Source of the DNA: CAZSCF01 sp964636505
GTDB lineage: Bacteria; Patescibacteriota; Minisyncoccia; Moranbacterales; UBA2206
Assembly (NCBI GenBank): GCA_964636505.1
Contig: CAZWRY010000001.1
Location: forward strand, 1-64,000
Reading direction: 5' to 3'
Length of the DNA: 64,000 nucleotides
In this document: positions 17,066 through 26,033 of the stretch, piece by piece
Position numbering within the stretch: the first letter of the stretch is position 1
Layout: each line of letters starts with the position of its first letter
Notes under the pieces: model-generated
What the model saw: only the letters and a program-made list of their open reading frames with translations
Told to the model about the DNA's origin: nothing
Database searches by the model: none
Made by a program: the position numbers and the translations under genes

Positions 17066-17110
17066 TATAATAAGTTGTTTTTCTCTTGCAAAGAGAACAC
17101 AAAACTTATT
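17066..17110 (+). promoter_or_regulatory. -10 box with overlapping palindrome before the rhodanese gene
   Basis: A TATAAT (17066-17071) overlaps the left arm of AATAAGTT/AACTTATT (17069-17076 and 17103-17110). Inside is a perfect 7-bp palindrome TTCTCTT-GCA-AAGAGAA (17081-17097), placed at the predicted transcription start. It could be a protein-binding operator or a leader hairpin. The gene start at 17123 has an AAGGG site in front. Confidence 0.5.
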
Positions 17111-17122
17111 CAACAAGGGCAT

Positions 17123-17941
17123 ATGGACAAAAAAGAAAAAATAAATATCTTGATTATTGGAATAGGACTTTCCCTTATTCTTTTAATCGGCTTGTTTTTT
17201 AGTTTGAAGCCGCTTTTTAGCAAGAAAGAAATTCCAACCTCAGTCAATGAGGCCACATATGTTAAAAATTTAAAGAAAGCTAAAAAAATTACCAGCGAAG
17301 ACCTAAGAAAAAAACTCATTCTTGAAAGAAATGTAGTTATTCTTGACGTTCGCGATGAGATTTCTTTTTCCCAGGAACACATCGCTGATTCGGTCAATAT
17401 CCCCTTTTTAACCCTGGAGCAATCCCTGGGAGCCTTGGATAAAACCAAAACATACGTCTTGGTGGACGACGGAACATCTTTTGAAGCCGCTTACGCGGCC
17501 GGAGGTATTTTTGATGAAAATAGTTTTCTGAATGCTTTCTATTTGAGCGGCGGATTCATAGCTTGGAAAAACAAAGCCAATCTTACCGTTTCTTTTGGGG
17601 ATCCAAATTCTTTTATTGATCAATCAAAAGTAAATTATATCAGCAGCGACGATTTGAAAAAAATAACGGAAACTGAAAGTGATTTTTATGTAATAGATGT
17701 AAGGGAAAAATCTCAATTTAACGAAGGACACATCAAAAATGCAACAAATATTCCTCTAAACAACATAGAAAAAGACAGGAAAAATATACCGAGCGACAAG
17801 AAAATAATCATTTATGATGAAAATACTTTCATGGCTTTTCAAGCGGGAGTTCGACTTTACGATCTCGGTTTTTTGAATGTTAAAGTTCTCTCAGACGGAA
17901 TAAAAACATGGAAAGAAAAAGGCTATGAAATCATAAAATAA
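17123..17941 (+). CDS. Membrane-anchored tandem rhodanese-like protein without cysteine
   Basis: The 272-residue protein has one N-terminal transmembrane helix (about 8-30) and two rhodanese-fold domains. Each shows the VVILDVRDE/FYVIDVREK strand, the HIADSVNIP/HIKNATNIP block and the GGFIAWKNK/DGIKTWKEK end. The active-site loops read VDDGTS and YDENTF, and the whole protein contains no cysteine, so sulfurtransferase activity is excluded. It may be a binding or structural domain outside the membrane. ATG 17123 is preferred over an upstream frame start because of the preceding AAGGG and the membrane helix position. A terminator follows. Confidence 0.85.
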   Translation: MDKKEKINILIIGIGLSLILLIGLFFSLKPLFSKKEIPTSVNEATYVKNLKKAKKITSEDLRKKLILERNVVILDVRDEISFSQEHIADSVNIPFLTLEQSLGALDKTKTYVLVDDGTSFEAAYAAGGIFDENSFLNAFYLSGGFIAWKNKANLTVSFGDPNSFIDQSKVNYISSDDLKKITETESDFYVIDVREKSQFNEGHIKNATNIPLNNIEKDRKNIPSDKKIIIYDENTFMAFQAGVRLYDLGFLNVKVLSDGIKTWKEKGYEIIK

Positions 17942-17954
17942 AAAAGCTTGTTTT

Positions 17955-17985
17955 AAAAAAATTCCGCTTTAAGCGGAATTTTTTT
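17955..17985. terminator. Bidirectional terminator
   Basis: AAAAAATTCCGCTT pairs with AAGCGGAATTTTTT with almost no loop; A- and T-tracts on both sides serve the rightward rhodanese gene and the leftward DUF5652 gene. Confidence 0.85.
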
Positions 17986-17997
17986 AAAATGAACAGT

Positions 17998-18237
17998 CTA
18001 AATCATTCTTTTTGTTGATTTGATGTTAACCGGGCCATCTTCTTTTTCTTCTATTTGTTCTATTTTTGAAAAAAAGAACAAATAGATAATCTCTAAAATG
18101 CCCAATGTGTTGATTAAAAGTAAGACGATAAACCACGCTCTGTCGCCTTTTTTTGCCGATCTCCATAACGCCAAACCTTTCCAAGGAACGGTCCAAATGG
18201 CTAGCAAAATTAATGTTATTGTCCACGCTTTGTTCAT
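17998..18237 (-). CDS. DUF5652 family small membrane protein
   Basis: The 79-residue protein has two transmembrane helices separated by a basic loop, with LAIWTVPWKGLALWRSAKKG and WFIVLLLINTLGILEIIYLF, the pattern I associate with DUF5652, a family frequent in CPR. Function is unknown. It follows obgE by 10 bases. Confidence 0.75.
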   Translation of the reverse strand: MNKAWTITLILLAIWTVPWKGLALWRSAKKGDRAWFIVLLLINTLGILEIIYLFFFSKIEQIEEKEDGPVNIKSTKRMI

Positions 18238-18247
18238 TTTTTTATTT

Positions 18248-19195
18248 TTAAGTTAATTTAATTATTTTGTTCTTTAATTTTTCCAAACTTTCATAATCGT
18301 GGATGGAAACAATTAAGGATTCTTTGTCTTTGAAAATATTTATTTTTTCTTTTATTTCTTCCGGATTTTGCATATCCGATTTAGTAAAAATCAAAACTTC
18401 CTTTTTCCCCAGGAGCTCTGGGTTATATCTTTCCATTTCTTGACGGACAGTTTGATAATCAGCCTCCAAATCTAGAGATTCTAGGGAAAGGCAATGCAGT
18501 AATATTTTAGTTCGACAAATATGTTTTAAAAATTTAATTCCGAGTCCTCTGCCTCTGGAGGCTCCCTCAATCAAACCCGGGATATCAGCAATGATTTTTC
18601 CTTCTAGTGTTCCCAGGTTCGGCTCCAGAGTTGTGAATTCATAATTGGCCACCTTTACACCCGCCTTGGTAAGCTCGTTAAGTAAACTTGATTTTCCGGC
18701 GTTAGGCAAACCAATTAATCCAATATCCGCAATAAACCTGAGCTCTATGTTAAATTCAAATTCTTCTCCAGGTTTTCCATTTTCAGCTTGTTTTGGACTT
18801 GTATTTACCGAGGAACGAAAAAAGAAATTGCCCCTGCCTCCCTTGCCACCTTTAGCCGCTAAAAAATCTTGATCAACTTTTGTTATTTCTTGAATTTTGC
18901 CAGTCTGCACATTTTTTAGAACAGAACCAATGGGCGCTGTGAGAATTAAATCCTTTCCAGCGTGTCCTGTAGACCTATCGCTTTTTCCATTTTGTCCATT
19001 ACCGGCATAGTACTCTTTTTTGCATTTATATTTTTTTAGTGCTGTCAAATCGGAAACACCCTTAAAATGAACATTGCCGCCATTACCACCGTTGCCGCCA
19101 GTCGGCCCCAGGCTCATTTTAATTTTATCAAAAGCTACCACGCCATTACCGCCGTGTCCCGCATAAACCTTGATTTTTACTTCATCCGTCAGCAT
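18248..19195 (-). CDS. obgE: GTPase Obg, without C-terminal extension
   Basis: The 315-residue protein has the glycine-rich Obg domain (about 1-155, with repeated GGNGG runs) and a G domain: GLPNAGKSS (G1), a switch I FTTLEPNLG, DIPGLIEGAS (G3) and a G4 motif that reads TKSD instead of NKxD. The C-terminal OCT domain of longer Obg proteins is absent. Obg works in 50S ribosome assembly and stress control. It lies 7 bases downstream of the transglutaminase-like gene. Confidence 0.94.
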   Translation of the reverse strand: MLTDEVKIKVYAGHGGNGVVAFDKIKMSLGPTGGNGGNGGNVHFKGVSDLTALKKYKCKKEYYAGNGQNGKSDRSTGHAGKDLILTAPIGSVLKNVQTGKIQEITKVDQDFLAAKGGKGGRGNFFFRSSVNTSPKQAENGKPGEEFEFNIELRFIADIGLIGLPNAGKSSLLNELTKAGVKVANYEFTTLEPNLGTLEGKIIADIPGLIEGASRGRGLGIKFLKHICRTKILLHCLSLESLDLEADYQTVRQEMERYNPELLGKKEVLIFTKSDMQNPEEIKEKINIFKDKESLIVSIHDYESLEKLKNKIIKLT

Positions 19196-19202
19196 ACTAT
19201 GT

Positions 19203-20438
19203 TCAATGAAAATTTTTTATTAATGAATTATATTCATTAACTTTTTGATTATAAGTTTTCACATGATTATTATAATTTTTCAAATCCTTTTGATATTCCA
19301 GGATGTGTTCATTATATTCAGGCACTAAATCATTATATTTTTCCAGGCTATTTTTATCCAATAATTTATTCATCTTCTCTTTTTGATCTTTTATCCATTT
19401 TTGGTCTTGAGACAAAACATCTTGCATTGAATTTAAAGCAATTTTTTCTTTATTTAAAAATGTTTTAAGTTCGGCAATTTTTTGTTGGGTAGCTATTGTT
19501 TTTATGATACCGCCATAGACATTTCCTTCGGATGTATTGATTATTTTAGCTTCCCCTACCGTCTTTGAATTTGGAATTGAATTTTCCTTGTTGCCAAAAA
19601 GTTCAATTTCTTTAACCGAATACGCCTGATTGTTTGTAGTGTCAATTTCGGGTATGAGTCCGATTTTGTTTCCTGGATTGGTTGTTTCCGCATAACAATA
19701 CCCGGAATTGTAAGTTGAATATTCCTTCGGACATTTAATACCAATAGCCATATGATTTTCTGCTTCATATACGAACACGGCCACACCATAGCCCAATTCT
19801 TTTATTAAGGAATAAGCCAAAAAACTTTTGTCCGAACAGATGCCTGTTTTTTCATAGAGGACTTCGTAAGGATAATTCGGAGCATCTTTTTTATTTTCAG
19901 ATTGGTTAAATTGGTTTTCAGACAAAATCCTTTTGGCCCTGGCTTCATCATAAGGAATATTTTGCACAAAAGATAAGGCCAGCTCAACTATGCTATCGCC
20001 ACTCAGATTATTTTTTGTTCCCAGTTCTTTTATTTTGGCCGCTAGCTCAGGAATAGTTCTGTCTTCAGTTGGATAACTTAAAAACATGCTGAAATATTCT
20101 TCTTCCCAATTTTGAGGCATCTCGCCTTCATAATATGAATAGGTTTTAGGAAGCATCGTATAAAAATTAAAGTAAGAACCAAAGAGAGTTTCTTCAATAG
20201 AATATTTTTTGCCCGCATATTCCCATTCGTAAGTTATTATTTTTGGATTAACCGGATCAGGTAATTTTTTTTCTTCTGTCTGATCTTTAGAATTGCCTAA
20301 ATATTCCTGCAGCCTATCTTCAATAATTTTCCCTCCGCCAACCCAGAAAAAAGCCAAGATAATCAACAGCAAAAACAACAGTTCAAAAAAACCGCGCAAA
20401 AATTTCCCTAGAAATGGCTTATTTTCAGTATTTTCCAT
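19203..20438 (-). CDS. Membrane-anchored transglutaminase-like protein
   Basis: The 411-residue protein has an N-terminal transmembrane helix (about 17-35), a transglutaminase-like cysteine-protease fold in the middle and a coiled coil at about 305-405. The probable triad is Cys201 in TGICSDKSFLA, His229 in ENHMAIG and Glu251 (in the usual Asp position) in CYAETTNPG. Such extracellular domains act as peptidases or amidases on proteins or wall peptides. The gene is a single unit in a minus-strand run with obgE. Substrate is not predictable. Confidence 0.72.
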   Translation of the reverse strand: MENTENKPFLGKFLRGFFELLFLLLIILAFFWVGGGKIIEDRLQEYLGNSKDQTEEKKLPDPVNPKIITYEWEYAGKKYSIEETLFGSYFNFYTMLPKTYSYYEGEMPQNWEEEYFSMFLSYPTEDRTIPELAAKIKELGTKNNLSGDSIVELALSFVQNIPYDEARAKRILSENQFNQSENKKDAPNYPYEVLYEKTGICSDKSFLAYSLIKELGYGVAVFVYEAENHMAIGIKCPKEYSTYNSGYCYAETTNPGNKIGLIPEIDTTNNQAYSVKEIELFGNKENSIPNSKTVGEAKIINTSEGNVYGGIIKTIATQQKIAELKTFLNKEKIALNSMQDVLSQDQKWIKDQKEKMNKLLDKNSLEKYNDLVPEYNEHILEYQKDLKNYNNHVKTYNQKVNEYNSLIKNFH

Positions 20439-20483
20439 AAAAAACAGTTAATGTATTTATTTTACCATTTATTATTCAAAAGC

Positions 20484-21842
20484 TCAATTTGAAACCTTTT
20501 TATTCTTAAATATAAGTGGATAAACCCTACCCAAAAGATATAATGAACCGGTAATAACCATTATCCCGGATGATTTTTTTAAAAATTCTTCCAGAGCCAT
20601 TTGAGCATCGGAAATAATTTTATAATTGGAAAATTTCAGTTTTCTCAATTTTTTAGCGATTTTTTTAGGCTCTTCAGAAATATGCAAAAAATCTTGGTTG
20701 GTAATTTTAAAAGTTGTTAATGTAATTTCCTTAGCTTTTGGCACTAAATGCGCCAGCATCTTTTTTTGATCTTTGTCTCTTTTAAAAGCAAGCAAAAAAG
20801 AAAATTTTAACCTCGGATATGATCTTTTGAGACTTTCCAAGAAAAATTTCATTTTTTGCGGATTGTGAGCACCATCTAAAATCAATATTCTTTTACCTAT
20901 TTTTATTTTTTCCATCCTGGCTGGCAAAAGTTTATGCTGCAAAACTTCTTTTATTTTTTTCTCATCCATTAAAAATTTATCTCTTTGGCTAAGCATCTGG
21001 ACGGTAGCCAGAGCTAGTGCGCAATTCTCGGTTTGGAAAAAGGCGCTTGTATTTAAACAAATGTTTTTTAGCGCACCTGCCTTGAAATTAAAATCAAAAA
21101 TTATCTTCCTGTTTTTTAGTTTGATATTTTTATAATTTACGCCTTTCTTTATCCAAGCCAGTTTTCCTTTTTTTTCTGCAGTTTGTTTTTCAAAAACTTT
21201 TCTCACCGCAGCTTTTTGCCAGAGAGATAAAACTTTGTTATTTTTTTGAATTATACCCGCTTTTTGAAAAGCAATTTTATCCAAAGTCTTGCCTAATATT
21301 TTTATGTGATCATGACCTATTCTTGTCAGAACACATAATTTATTTTTATTATTCGGAGCATTGGTTGCATCAAATAGCCCCCCTAATCCGATTTCAATCA
21401 CAGCATAATTGACCTTTTCTTTGTAAAAAATGTAGAAAGCCAAGGCAGTCAAAATTTCAAAATACGTTGGCTTCCCGTATGTTGTCTTTCTCATTTTTTC
21501 AATAAACGGCTGGATTTCACTTAGATACTTGCAAAAAGATTTTTCAGAAATAAGTTGTCCATTCAATTGAAATCTTTCCCTAAAATCAAAAATATAAGGC
21601 GAAATATGCAATCCCGTTTTAAAGCCCAGGCCTTGCAGCGAAGTACTTGTGTAAATAGCTGTTGAACCCTTTCCCGAAGTACCGGCAATATGAATAATCT
21701 TTAGCTTGTTTTGGGGATTTTTTAGCAAATTTAAGAAATATCTGGTTCTTTCAAGGCCCCAACCGCCCGGGAACTTCAAATTTGTGTTTTGAGAAATAAA
21801 TTGTTGCAGATAGGCTTCCGCCTCCCGCATTGAAGAAATCAT
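20484..21842 (-). CDS. folC: Folylpolyglutamate/dihydrofolate synthase (Mur ligase family)
   Basis: The 452-residue protein has the FolC ATP-binding loop IAGTSGKGSTAIYTS, the THISPY-type block (as LHISPYIFDFRERF), a YAVIEIGLGGLFDATN motif and the C-terminal ligase signature LDGAHNPQKM. FolC adds glutamates to folates, which keeps folate coenzymes in the cell; glyA and fmt in this window need such coenzymes. No other folate genes are seen. Confidence 0.9.
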   Translation of the reverse strand: MISSMREAEAYLQQFISQNTNLKFPGGWGLERTRYFLNLLKNPQNKLKIIHIAGTSGKGSTAIYTSTSLQGLGFKTGLHISPYIFDFRERFQLNGQLISEKSFCKYLSEIQPFIEKMRKTTYGKPTYFEILTALAFYIFYKEKVNYAVIEIGLGGLFDATNAPNNKNKLCVLTRIGHDHIKILGKTLDKIAFQKAGIIQKNNKVLSLWQKAAVRKVFEKQTAEKKGKLAWIKKGVNYKNIKLKNRKIIFDFNFKAGALKNICLNTSAFFQTENCALALATVQMLSQRDKFLMDEKKIKEVLQHKLLPARMEKIKIGKRILILDGAHNPQKMKFFLESLKRSYPRLKFSFLLAFKRDKDQKKMLAHLVPKAKEITLTTFKITNQDFLHISEEPKKIAKKLRKLKFSNYKIISDAQMALEEFLKKSSGIMVITGSLYLLGRVYPLIFKNKKVSN

Positions 21843-21946
21843 TGTTTTATCCCTTAAAATAGCTTCTTTATGGTATATGGAAGACGCCGAAATTGCAAGA
21901 TCTTGATTTAATCTGAATTAAGGGGTAAATTAAAAAAGTTAGTTCT

Positions 21947-22018
21947 TGGAGAGTAGCCAAGTGGTAAGGCACTGGGTTCTGGTCCCAGCATTCGGGGGTT
22001 CGAGTCCCTCCTCTCCAA
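21947..22018 (+). tRNA. tRNA-Gln (anticodon CTG)
   Basis: A full cloverleaf can be drawn: acceptor TGGAGAG/CTCTCCA, D stem GCC/GGC with loop AAGTGGTAA, anticodon stem CTGGG/CCCAG around TTCTGGT (anticodon CTG, decoding CAG), and a T arm with the standard TTCGAGT loop. The discriminator is A (22018). The bases ACA that follow (18-20) do not encode CCA exactly, so CCA would be added after transcription. Confidence 0.95.
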
Positions 22019-22071
22019 CAAAAAACAGGTTCGCTGGACATACAATTAAAATCCAAAAAGGAGGATTGGAA

Positions 22072-22371
22072 ATGAACAAAAACAAAACTGCTTTTTCACT
22101 TCTTTATGATATCATTGGAAGCCAAAAAGCTTCTAGAAATGAAAAAGAACGCGCTTGGCAAATTCTTTTGCTTATTGAAGATATTCCCGGTTTCTGCATA
22201 CTTATTGCCGCCAAGTTTTCTTGGAGAACAATTCCCAATGAATATAGGGAGAAAGCTTGGCAAGAACTCCTGAAAAGAAACGTGAAAAAAGATGCCACAG
22301 CCTTGCATTATTTGGCAGTGAACGCGCCAGAAGAGTGGTCAGAAAAAGCAAAAACATTATTAGCTCATTAA
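22072..22371 (+). CDS. Small helical repeat-like protein, unknown
   Basis: The 99-residue soluble protein starts at ATG 22072 with a perfect AAGGAGG seven bases upstream, rare in this window. A longer in-frame reading back to 21946 runs through the tRNA and is rejected. Two related helix pairs, KERAWQILLLIED and REKAWQELLKRN, suggest a HEAT- or armadillo-like helical hairpin protein. It stands alone between tRNA-Gln and a terminator. Function unknown. Confidence 0.7.
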   Translation: MNKNKTAFSLLYDIIGSQKASRNEKERAWQILLLIEDIPGFCILIAAKFSWRTIPNEYREKAWQELLKRNVKKDATALHYLAVNAPEEWSEKAKTLLAH

Positions 22372-22380
22372 ACTCAAAAC

Positions 22381-22420
22381 AAAAAAGCCCGACAATAATT
22401 TTCTTTGCAGGGCTTTTTTT
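22381..22420. terminator. Bidirectional terminator
   Basis: AAAAAAGCCC pairs with GGGCTTTTTT around a 19-base loop, between the + strand small gene and the convergent ftsX. Confidence 0.8.
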
Positions 22421-22442
22421 ATTTTAAACGGCTGGCTTGTGT

Positions 22443-23351
22443 CTATACCTTAAGATACCTTCTTATTGCTATCATACTGCTAGCTATTCCTAAAATGGTA
22501 CCGGAAAGAATTTGGAGACCCAAAATAAGCCAGAATTTGCTCCAGAAGAAGCTCATTAGACTTCCAGAAAGGATGGACTCGGAAACATAAGGAGAAATAA
22601 ATTTAACTGCAATCAGAAGCAAAATAGTGGAAATAATTGAAGCAGATAGTCCATATAAAATCCCTTCAAATAAATACGGTAAACGAATAAAAAAATTAGA
22701 AGCCCCAACTAAACGCATAACCTGCATTTCTTTGCGCCGGCTGTAAATAGTGATTCGAATGGAATTAAAAGTTATCAAAATTGAACTTACAGCTAAAATG
22801 GATATGGCAATCAGGCCAACTTTCCTTATTTTTTCAATAAAAAAGTTCAATTTATCAATTATTTCTTTGTTTTTTATATAATTAATCCGGTTTATTTCAG
22901 AAATAAATTCCGATCCGTTAATAGACTCGTAAATGGCTTGATATTGGGTAGGATTCTGGGCTTTTATGACTAAGGAGGCCAAGAGCGGATTGCCACCTAT
23001 TTCCTCTAAGGACTTAAGAATAGCTTCTTCATTAGCATTGTTTTCTTTAAAAATCTCCAGGGCGCTTTCTTTGTTTATGTAGGTTATTGTGCTAACCATG
23101 GGATTTTTTTCTATTTCTCCCTGGATATTCATGATTGTTTCTTCCTCCACATCCTGATTAAAATAAACACTGATATTTGATTTTTCCTGGATATTTTTGA
23201 TAATGACATTGGAAGTCATTATTATCAGAAAGAGGATGCTTAATGTGAAAAGCGACAACATCAAAATCATGGACGTCGCCAAGCTTAGCCAACCATTTCT
23301 CACAAAATTTTTAGCTGCTTCTTTTGTGGTTCGAGTAATTGTAATAAACAT
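22443..23351 (-). CDS. ftsX: Cell division protein FtsX
   Basis: The 302-residue membrane protein starts MFITITRTTKEAAKNFVRNG, typical of FtsX, with four transmembrane helices (about 20-45, 175-200, 225-255, 270-295) and an extracellular loop between the first two. FtsEX transmits an ATP-driven signal to murein hydrolases at the septum; the coiled-coil M23 protein at 11143-12357 is a candidate partner. The frame extends upstream into ftsE, but homology starts at 23351, 22 bases after the ftsE stop. Confidence 0.93.
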   Translation of the reverse strand: MFITITRTTKEAAKNFVRNGWLSLATSMILMLSLFTLSILFLIIMTSNVIIKNIQEKSNISVYFNQDVEEETIMNIQGEIEKNPMVSTITYINKESALEIFKENNANEEAILKSLEEIGGNPLLASLVIKAQNPTQYQAIYESINGSEFISEINRINYIKNKEIIDKLNFFIEKIRKVGLIAISILAVSSILITFNSIRITIYSRRKEMQVMRLVGASNFFIRLPYLFEGILYGLSASIISTILLLIAVKFISPYVSESILSGSLMSFFWSKFWLILGLQILSGTILGIASSMIAIRRYLKV

Positions 23352-23373
23352 ATTTTTATTTTTATGAAGAAAT

Positions 23374-24111
23374 TTAGATGAGTTTATACTTTCCAATCGG
23401 ACAATCTCCAATTATTTTTCCGTCTTCTATGATAATGACTCTTTTGTTTATTTTATCAACCACAAACTTATCATGACTGGACAAAACGATCGTTGTCCCC
23501 ATTTCATTTATTTTTAACATCAAGCGGATAATGTCCCAAGAAGACACCGGGTCAAGATTGCCTGTCGGTTCATCGGCCACAATAACTAACGGCTTTTGAA
23601 TCAAAGCTCGCGCAAAAGCCACTCTCTGTTGCTCGCCGGCACTCAACTGATAAGGAAATTTTTCCATTTTATTTCCCAAGCCAACGACATCCAAAGCTTG
23701 CGGTACGCTTTCCATAATTTCTTCTTCGGTCGCGCCTGAAGCTTCCATGGCATAGGCCACATTTTCAAAAGCAGTCTTATTAGGAAGCAATTTAAAATCT
23801 TGAAAAACAGTTCCGATCTTTCTGCGATGCAGAAAGAGTTTGCCCTTGCTGAGATTGCTCAAGGGTTCGCCTTCAAAATAAACGGTCCCGGAAGTAGGCG
23901 CCTCCTCAGCATATATCATTTTCAAGAGAGTGGATTTTCCGGCTCCGCTTTTTCCCACAATAGAAACAAACTCGCCATTATTGATTTCCAAATTGACATT
24001 TTCCAATGCCGGGAAATTGCCCTTGTAGGTCTTGTCCACATTTTCAAATTTAATTACCGATGTTTTTGGCAAGTCTTCTTTTTGTAAATTATTTTCCGAT
24101 ACTTTTTTCAA
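23374..24111 (-). CDS. ftsE: Cell division ATP-binding protein FtsE
   Basis: The 245-residue ABC ATPase has Walker A GKSGAGKST, the signature LSAGEQQRVAFARAL and Walker B VIVADEPTGNLDP followed by SSHD. It carries about 20 extra N-terminal residues before the ABC core (VIKFENVDKTYKG). It powers FtsX, encoded next. Confidence 0.95.
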   Translation of the reverse strand: MKKVSENNLQKEDLPKTSVIKFENVDKTYKGNFPALENVNLEINNGEFVSIVGKSGAGKSTLLKMIYAEEAPTSGTVYFEGEPLSNLSKGKLFLHRRKIGTVFQDFKLLPNKTAFENVAYAMEASGATEEEIMESVPQALDVVGLGNKMEKFPYQLSAGEQQRVAFARALIQKPLVIVADEPTGNLDPVSSWDIIRLMLKINEMGTTIVLSSHDKFVVDKINKRVIIIEDGKIIGDCPIGKYKLI

Positions 24112-24145
24112 TTTTTTGTTTTAAAAATTTATCTTCCCTTAATAA

Positions 24146-25253
24146 TTATATATTATTTTTTCCACTTTTCAAATAGGCCTCAATAAAACCGTCAAGATCT
24201 CCCCCTAAAACCTTCTCTGCATTGGCTGTTTCATATTTAGTGCGATGGTCTTTGACTAATTTATATGGATGCAAAACATAGGATCTGATCTGACTCCCCC
24301 ATTCAGCCGAAACAAAATCCCCTCTGATTTTATTTTTTTCTTTTTCTGCTTCTGCCAAATATTTTTGGTACAGTTTGGCCCTCAAGATTTTCAGAGCCTC
24401 TTCCTTGTTTTGTAGCTGGCTTCTTTCATTTTGACAAGTCACAATAATCCCTGTCGGCAAATGGGTTATTCTAACCGCACTATCGGTTGTATTGACACCC
24501 TGCCCGCCTGCTCCGGAAGATCTGTAGACATCCACCCTGATATCCTCAGGGTTTATTTGAACTTCTTTCATTTGTTCTATTACCGGCAAAACTTCTACCA
24601 AAGCAAATGATGTTTGGCGCAAATTATCGGAATTAAATGGAGAAAGCCTGACTAGTCTGTGAACACCGGCCTCACTTCTTAGGTTTCCATACGCAAATAA
24701 ACCTGAGATTTCCAGTGTAACGCTTTTGATGCCCGCTTCTTGGCCGCGCGATTGGTCTACAATTTTGGTTTTGAAAGAATGTTTTTCAGAAAAACGTAAA
24801 TACATTCGGAGTAGCATTTCCGCCCAATCCTGAGCATCCACTCCTCCAGCTCCGCTATGAATGGACAAAATAGCCTCTGAACGGTCGTATTTTCCGCTAA
24901 AAAATGTTTTAAATTCCAATTTAGATAAAGTCTTTTCAAATTTTTTCAGCTTCTTTTCAATTTCTTTTTTCTCAGATTGATCTTTTTCATCAGTTTCCAT
25001 AATTATTTTTAAAAGTTCATCAGCCTCATCCAATTCATTTTCGACTTGCTTCAATTCTAAAATTTCTTCTTGAAGTTGCTGAATTTCTTGCGCTATTTTA
25101 GAAGCTCTTTGTGAGTCTTTCCAAAAATCAGGAACCGCAGTTTTCTCTGATAATTTAGCTATCTTTTTTTCTTTGCCGGGAACGTCAAAGATAGTCGCTC
25201 AAAAGAGCGGTTTTATCTTTTAAGTCAATTATTTTTTGTTGCAGTTCTTTCAT
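24146..25253 (-). CDS. prfB: Peptide chain release factor 2, with programmed +1 frameshift
   Basis: RF2 recognises UGA and UAA stops. The main frame (24146-25186) has the GGQ motif in SSGAGGQGVNTTDSAV and the helical N-domain. Its true start is upstream: ATG at 25253 opens 22 codons ending TAT CTT, followed by in-frame TGA (25185-25187). Skipping one base reads CTT then GAC, giving DVPGKEKKIAKLSE, which continues into the main frame; the total is about 368 residues, the normal RF2 length. The CTT-TGA-C slip site is the same as in E. coli, but the upstream Shine-Dalgarno-like AGGGGG stimulator is missing. Confidence 0.95.
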
Positions 25254-25271
25254 TTTTTTAGAGGATTAATT

Positions 25272-26024
25272 TTATATTTCTAACAAAAGAAGCAAGAACA
25301 TTAAGGCGATTCCAACCACAAAGGCAGCCAGCTGGATCAAGGACTTTTTAAGAGAAACTTGCTTATGCATTTCAGGAATAAGGTCTGAACTGGCCACATA
25401 GATGAAACCTCCGGCGGCAAAAGGTACTAAAAATTCTGATATTTTAGGAACATTAAGATTTATCAAGAGAACTGCCACCGCTCCGGCAATGGCTGTAATG
25501 GCTGAAATAAAATTAAAAAATAGGGCTCTTGCTTTTGAAAATCCGCCATAGAGCAAAGAACCAAAATCACCGATTTCATGCGGTATTTCATGTAAAATAA
25601 CCGCAATAGTCGTTGCCAAGCCTACCGGTATACTTACAAGAAAACCGGCTGCAATTATCATGCCATCAATAAAGTTATGTACTCCATCGCCGACCAAAAT
25701 GACATAAGAAAACGGATGCGGGTGTTTTTTGCAAGGTAATTTATGGCAGTGGCGCCAATGAATAAATTTTTCCAAAATAAAAAAAGTCAGAATTCCGGAT
25801 AGTACCGCCAAAGGAACGGAAAGTTCCCGGGATGATTGAGAGAAAGCTTCCGGAATAAGATGGATGAAAGCATCGCCCAAAAGAGTTCCAGCCGAAAGAC
25901 TCACAAAATAAACGAGTATTTTCTCCAGTTTTTCCTGCTTAATTGAAAAGGCGAAAACGCCAATGAGCGATATCAAACTCACGACAAAGACGCTTAAAAT
26001 CGTATAGGTCCAAATATGTAGCAT
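25272..26024 (-). CDS. ZIP family metal cation transporter
   Basis: The 250-residue polytopic protein has about seven to eight transmembrane helices and the ZIP metal-site motifs HLIPEAF (helix 2), HNFIDG (helix 4) and LHEIPHEIGDF (helix 5). Between helices 3 and 4 is a His/Cys-rich loop (HWRHCHKLPCKKHPHPF) as in many ZIP proteins. It likely imports zinc or iron. It lies between prfB and a DUF4012 gene. Confidence 0.92.
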   Translation of the reverse strand: MLHIWTYTILSVFVVSLISLIGVFAFSIKQEKLEKILVYFVSLSAGTLLGDAFIHLIPEAFSQSSRELSVPLAVLSGILTFFILEKFIHWRHCHKLPCKKHPHPFSYVILVGDGVHNFIDGMIIAAGFLVSIPVGLATTIAVILHEIPHEIGDFGSLLYGGFSKARALFFNFISAITAIAGAVAVLLINLNVPKISEFLVPFAAGGFIYVASSDLIPEMHKQVSLKKSLIQLAAFVVGIALMFLLLLLEI

Positions 26025-26033
26025 TGGATTTAT

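Noticed and set aside
21946..22071. N-terminal extension of the 99-residue protein
   Set aside because: It reads through tRNA-Gln; the perfect AAGGAGG and ATG at 22072 decide the start.
21900..22440. Integration site at tRNA-Gln
   Set aside because: No integrase gene and no repeated tRNA 3' end were found nearby.
25054..25054. Start of RF2 at 25054
   Set aside because: It would remove the conserved N-terminal domain; the frameshifted reading from 25253 restores normal length and sequence.
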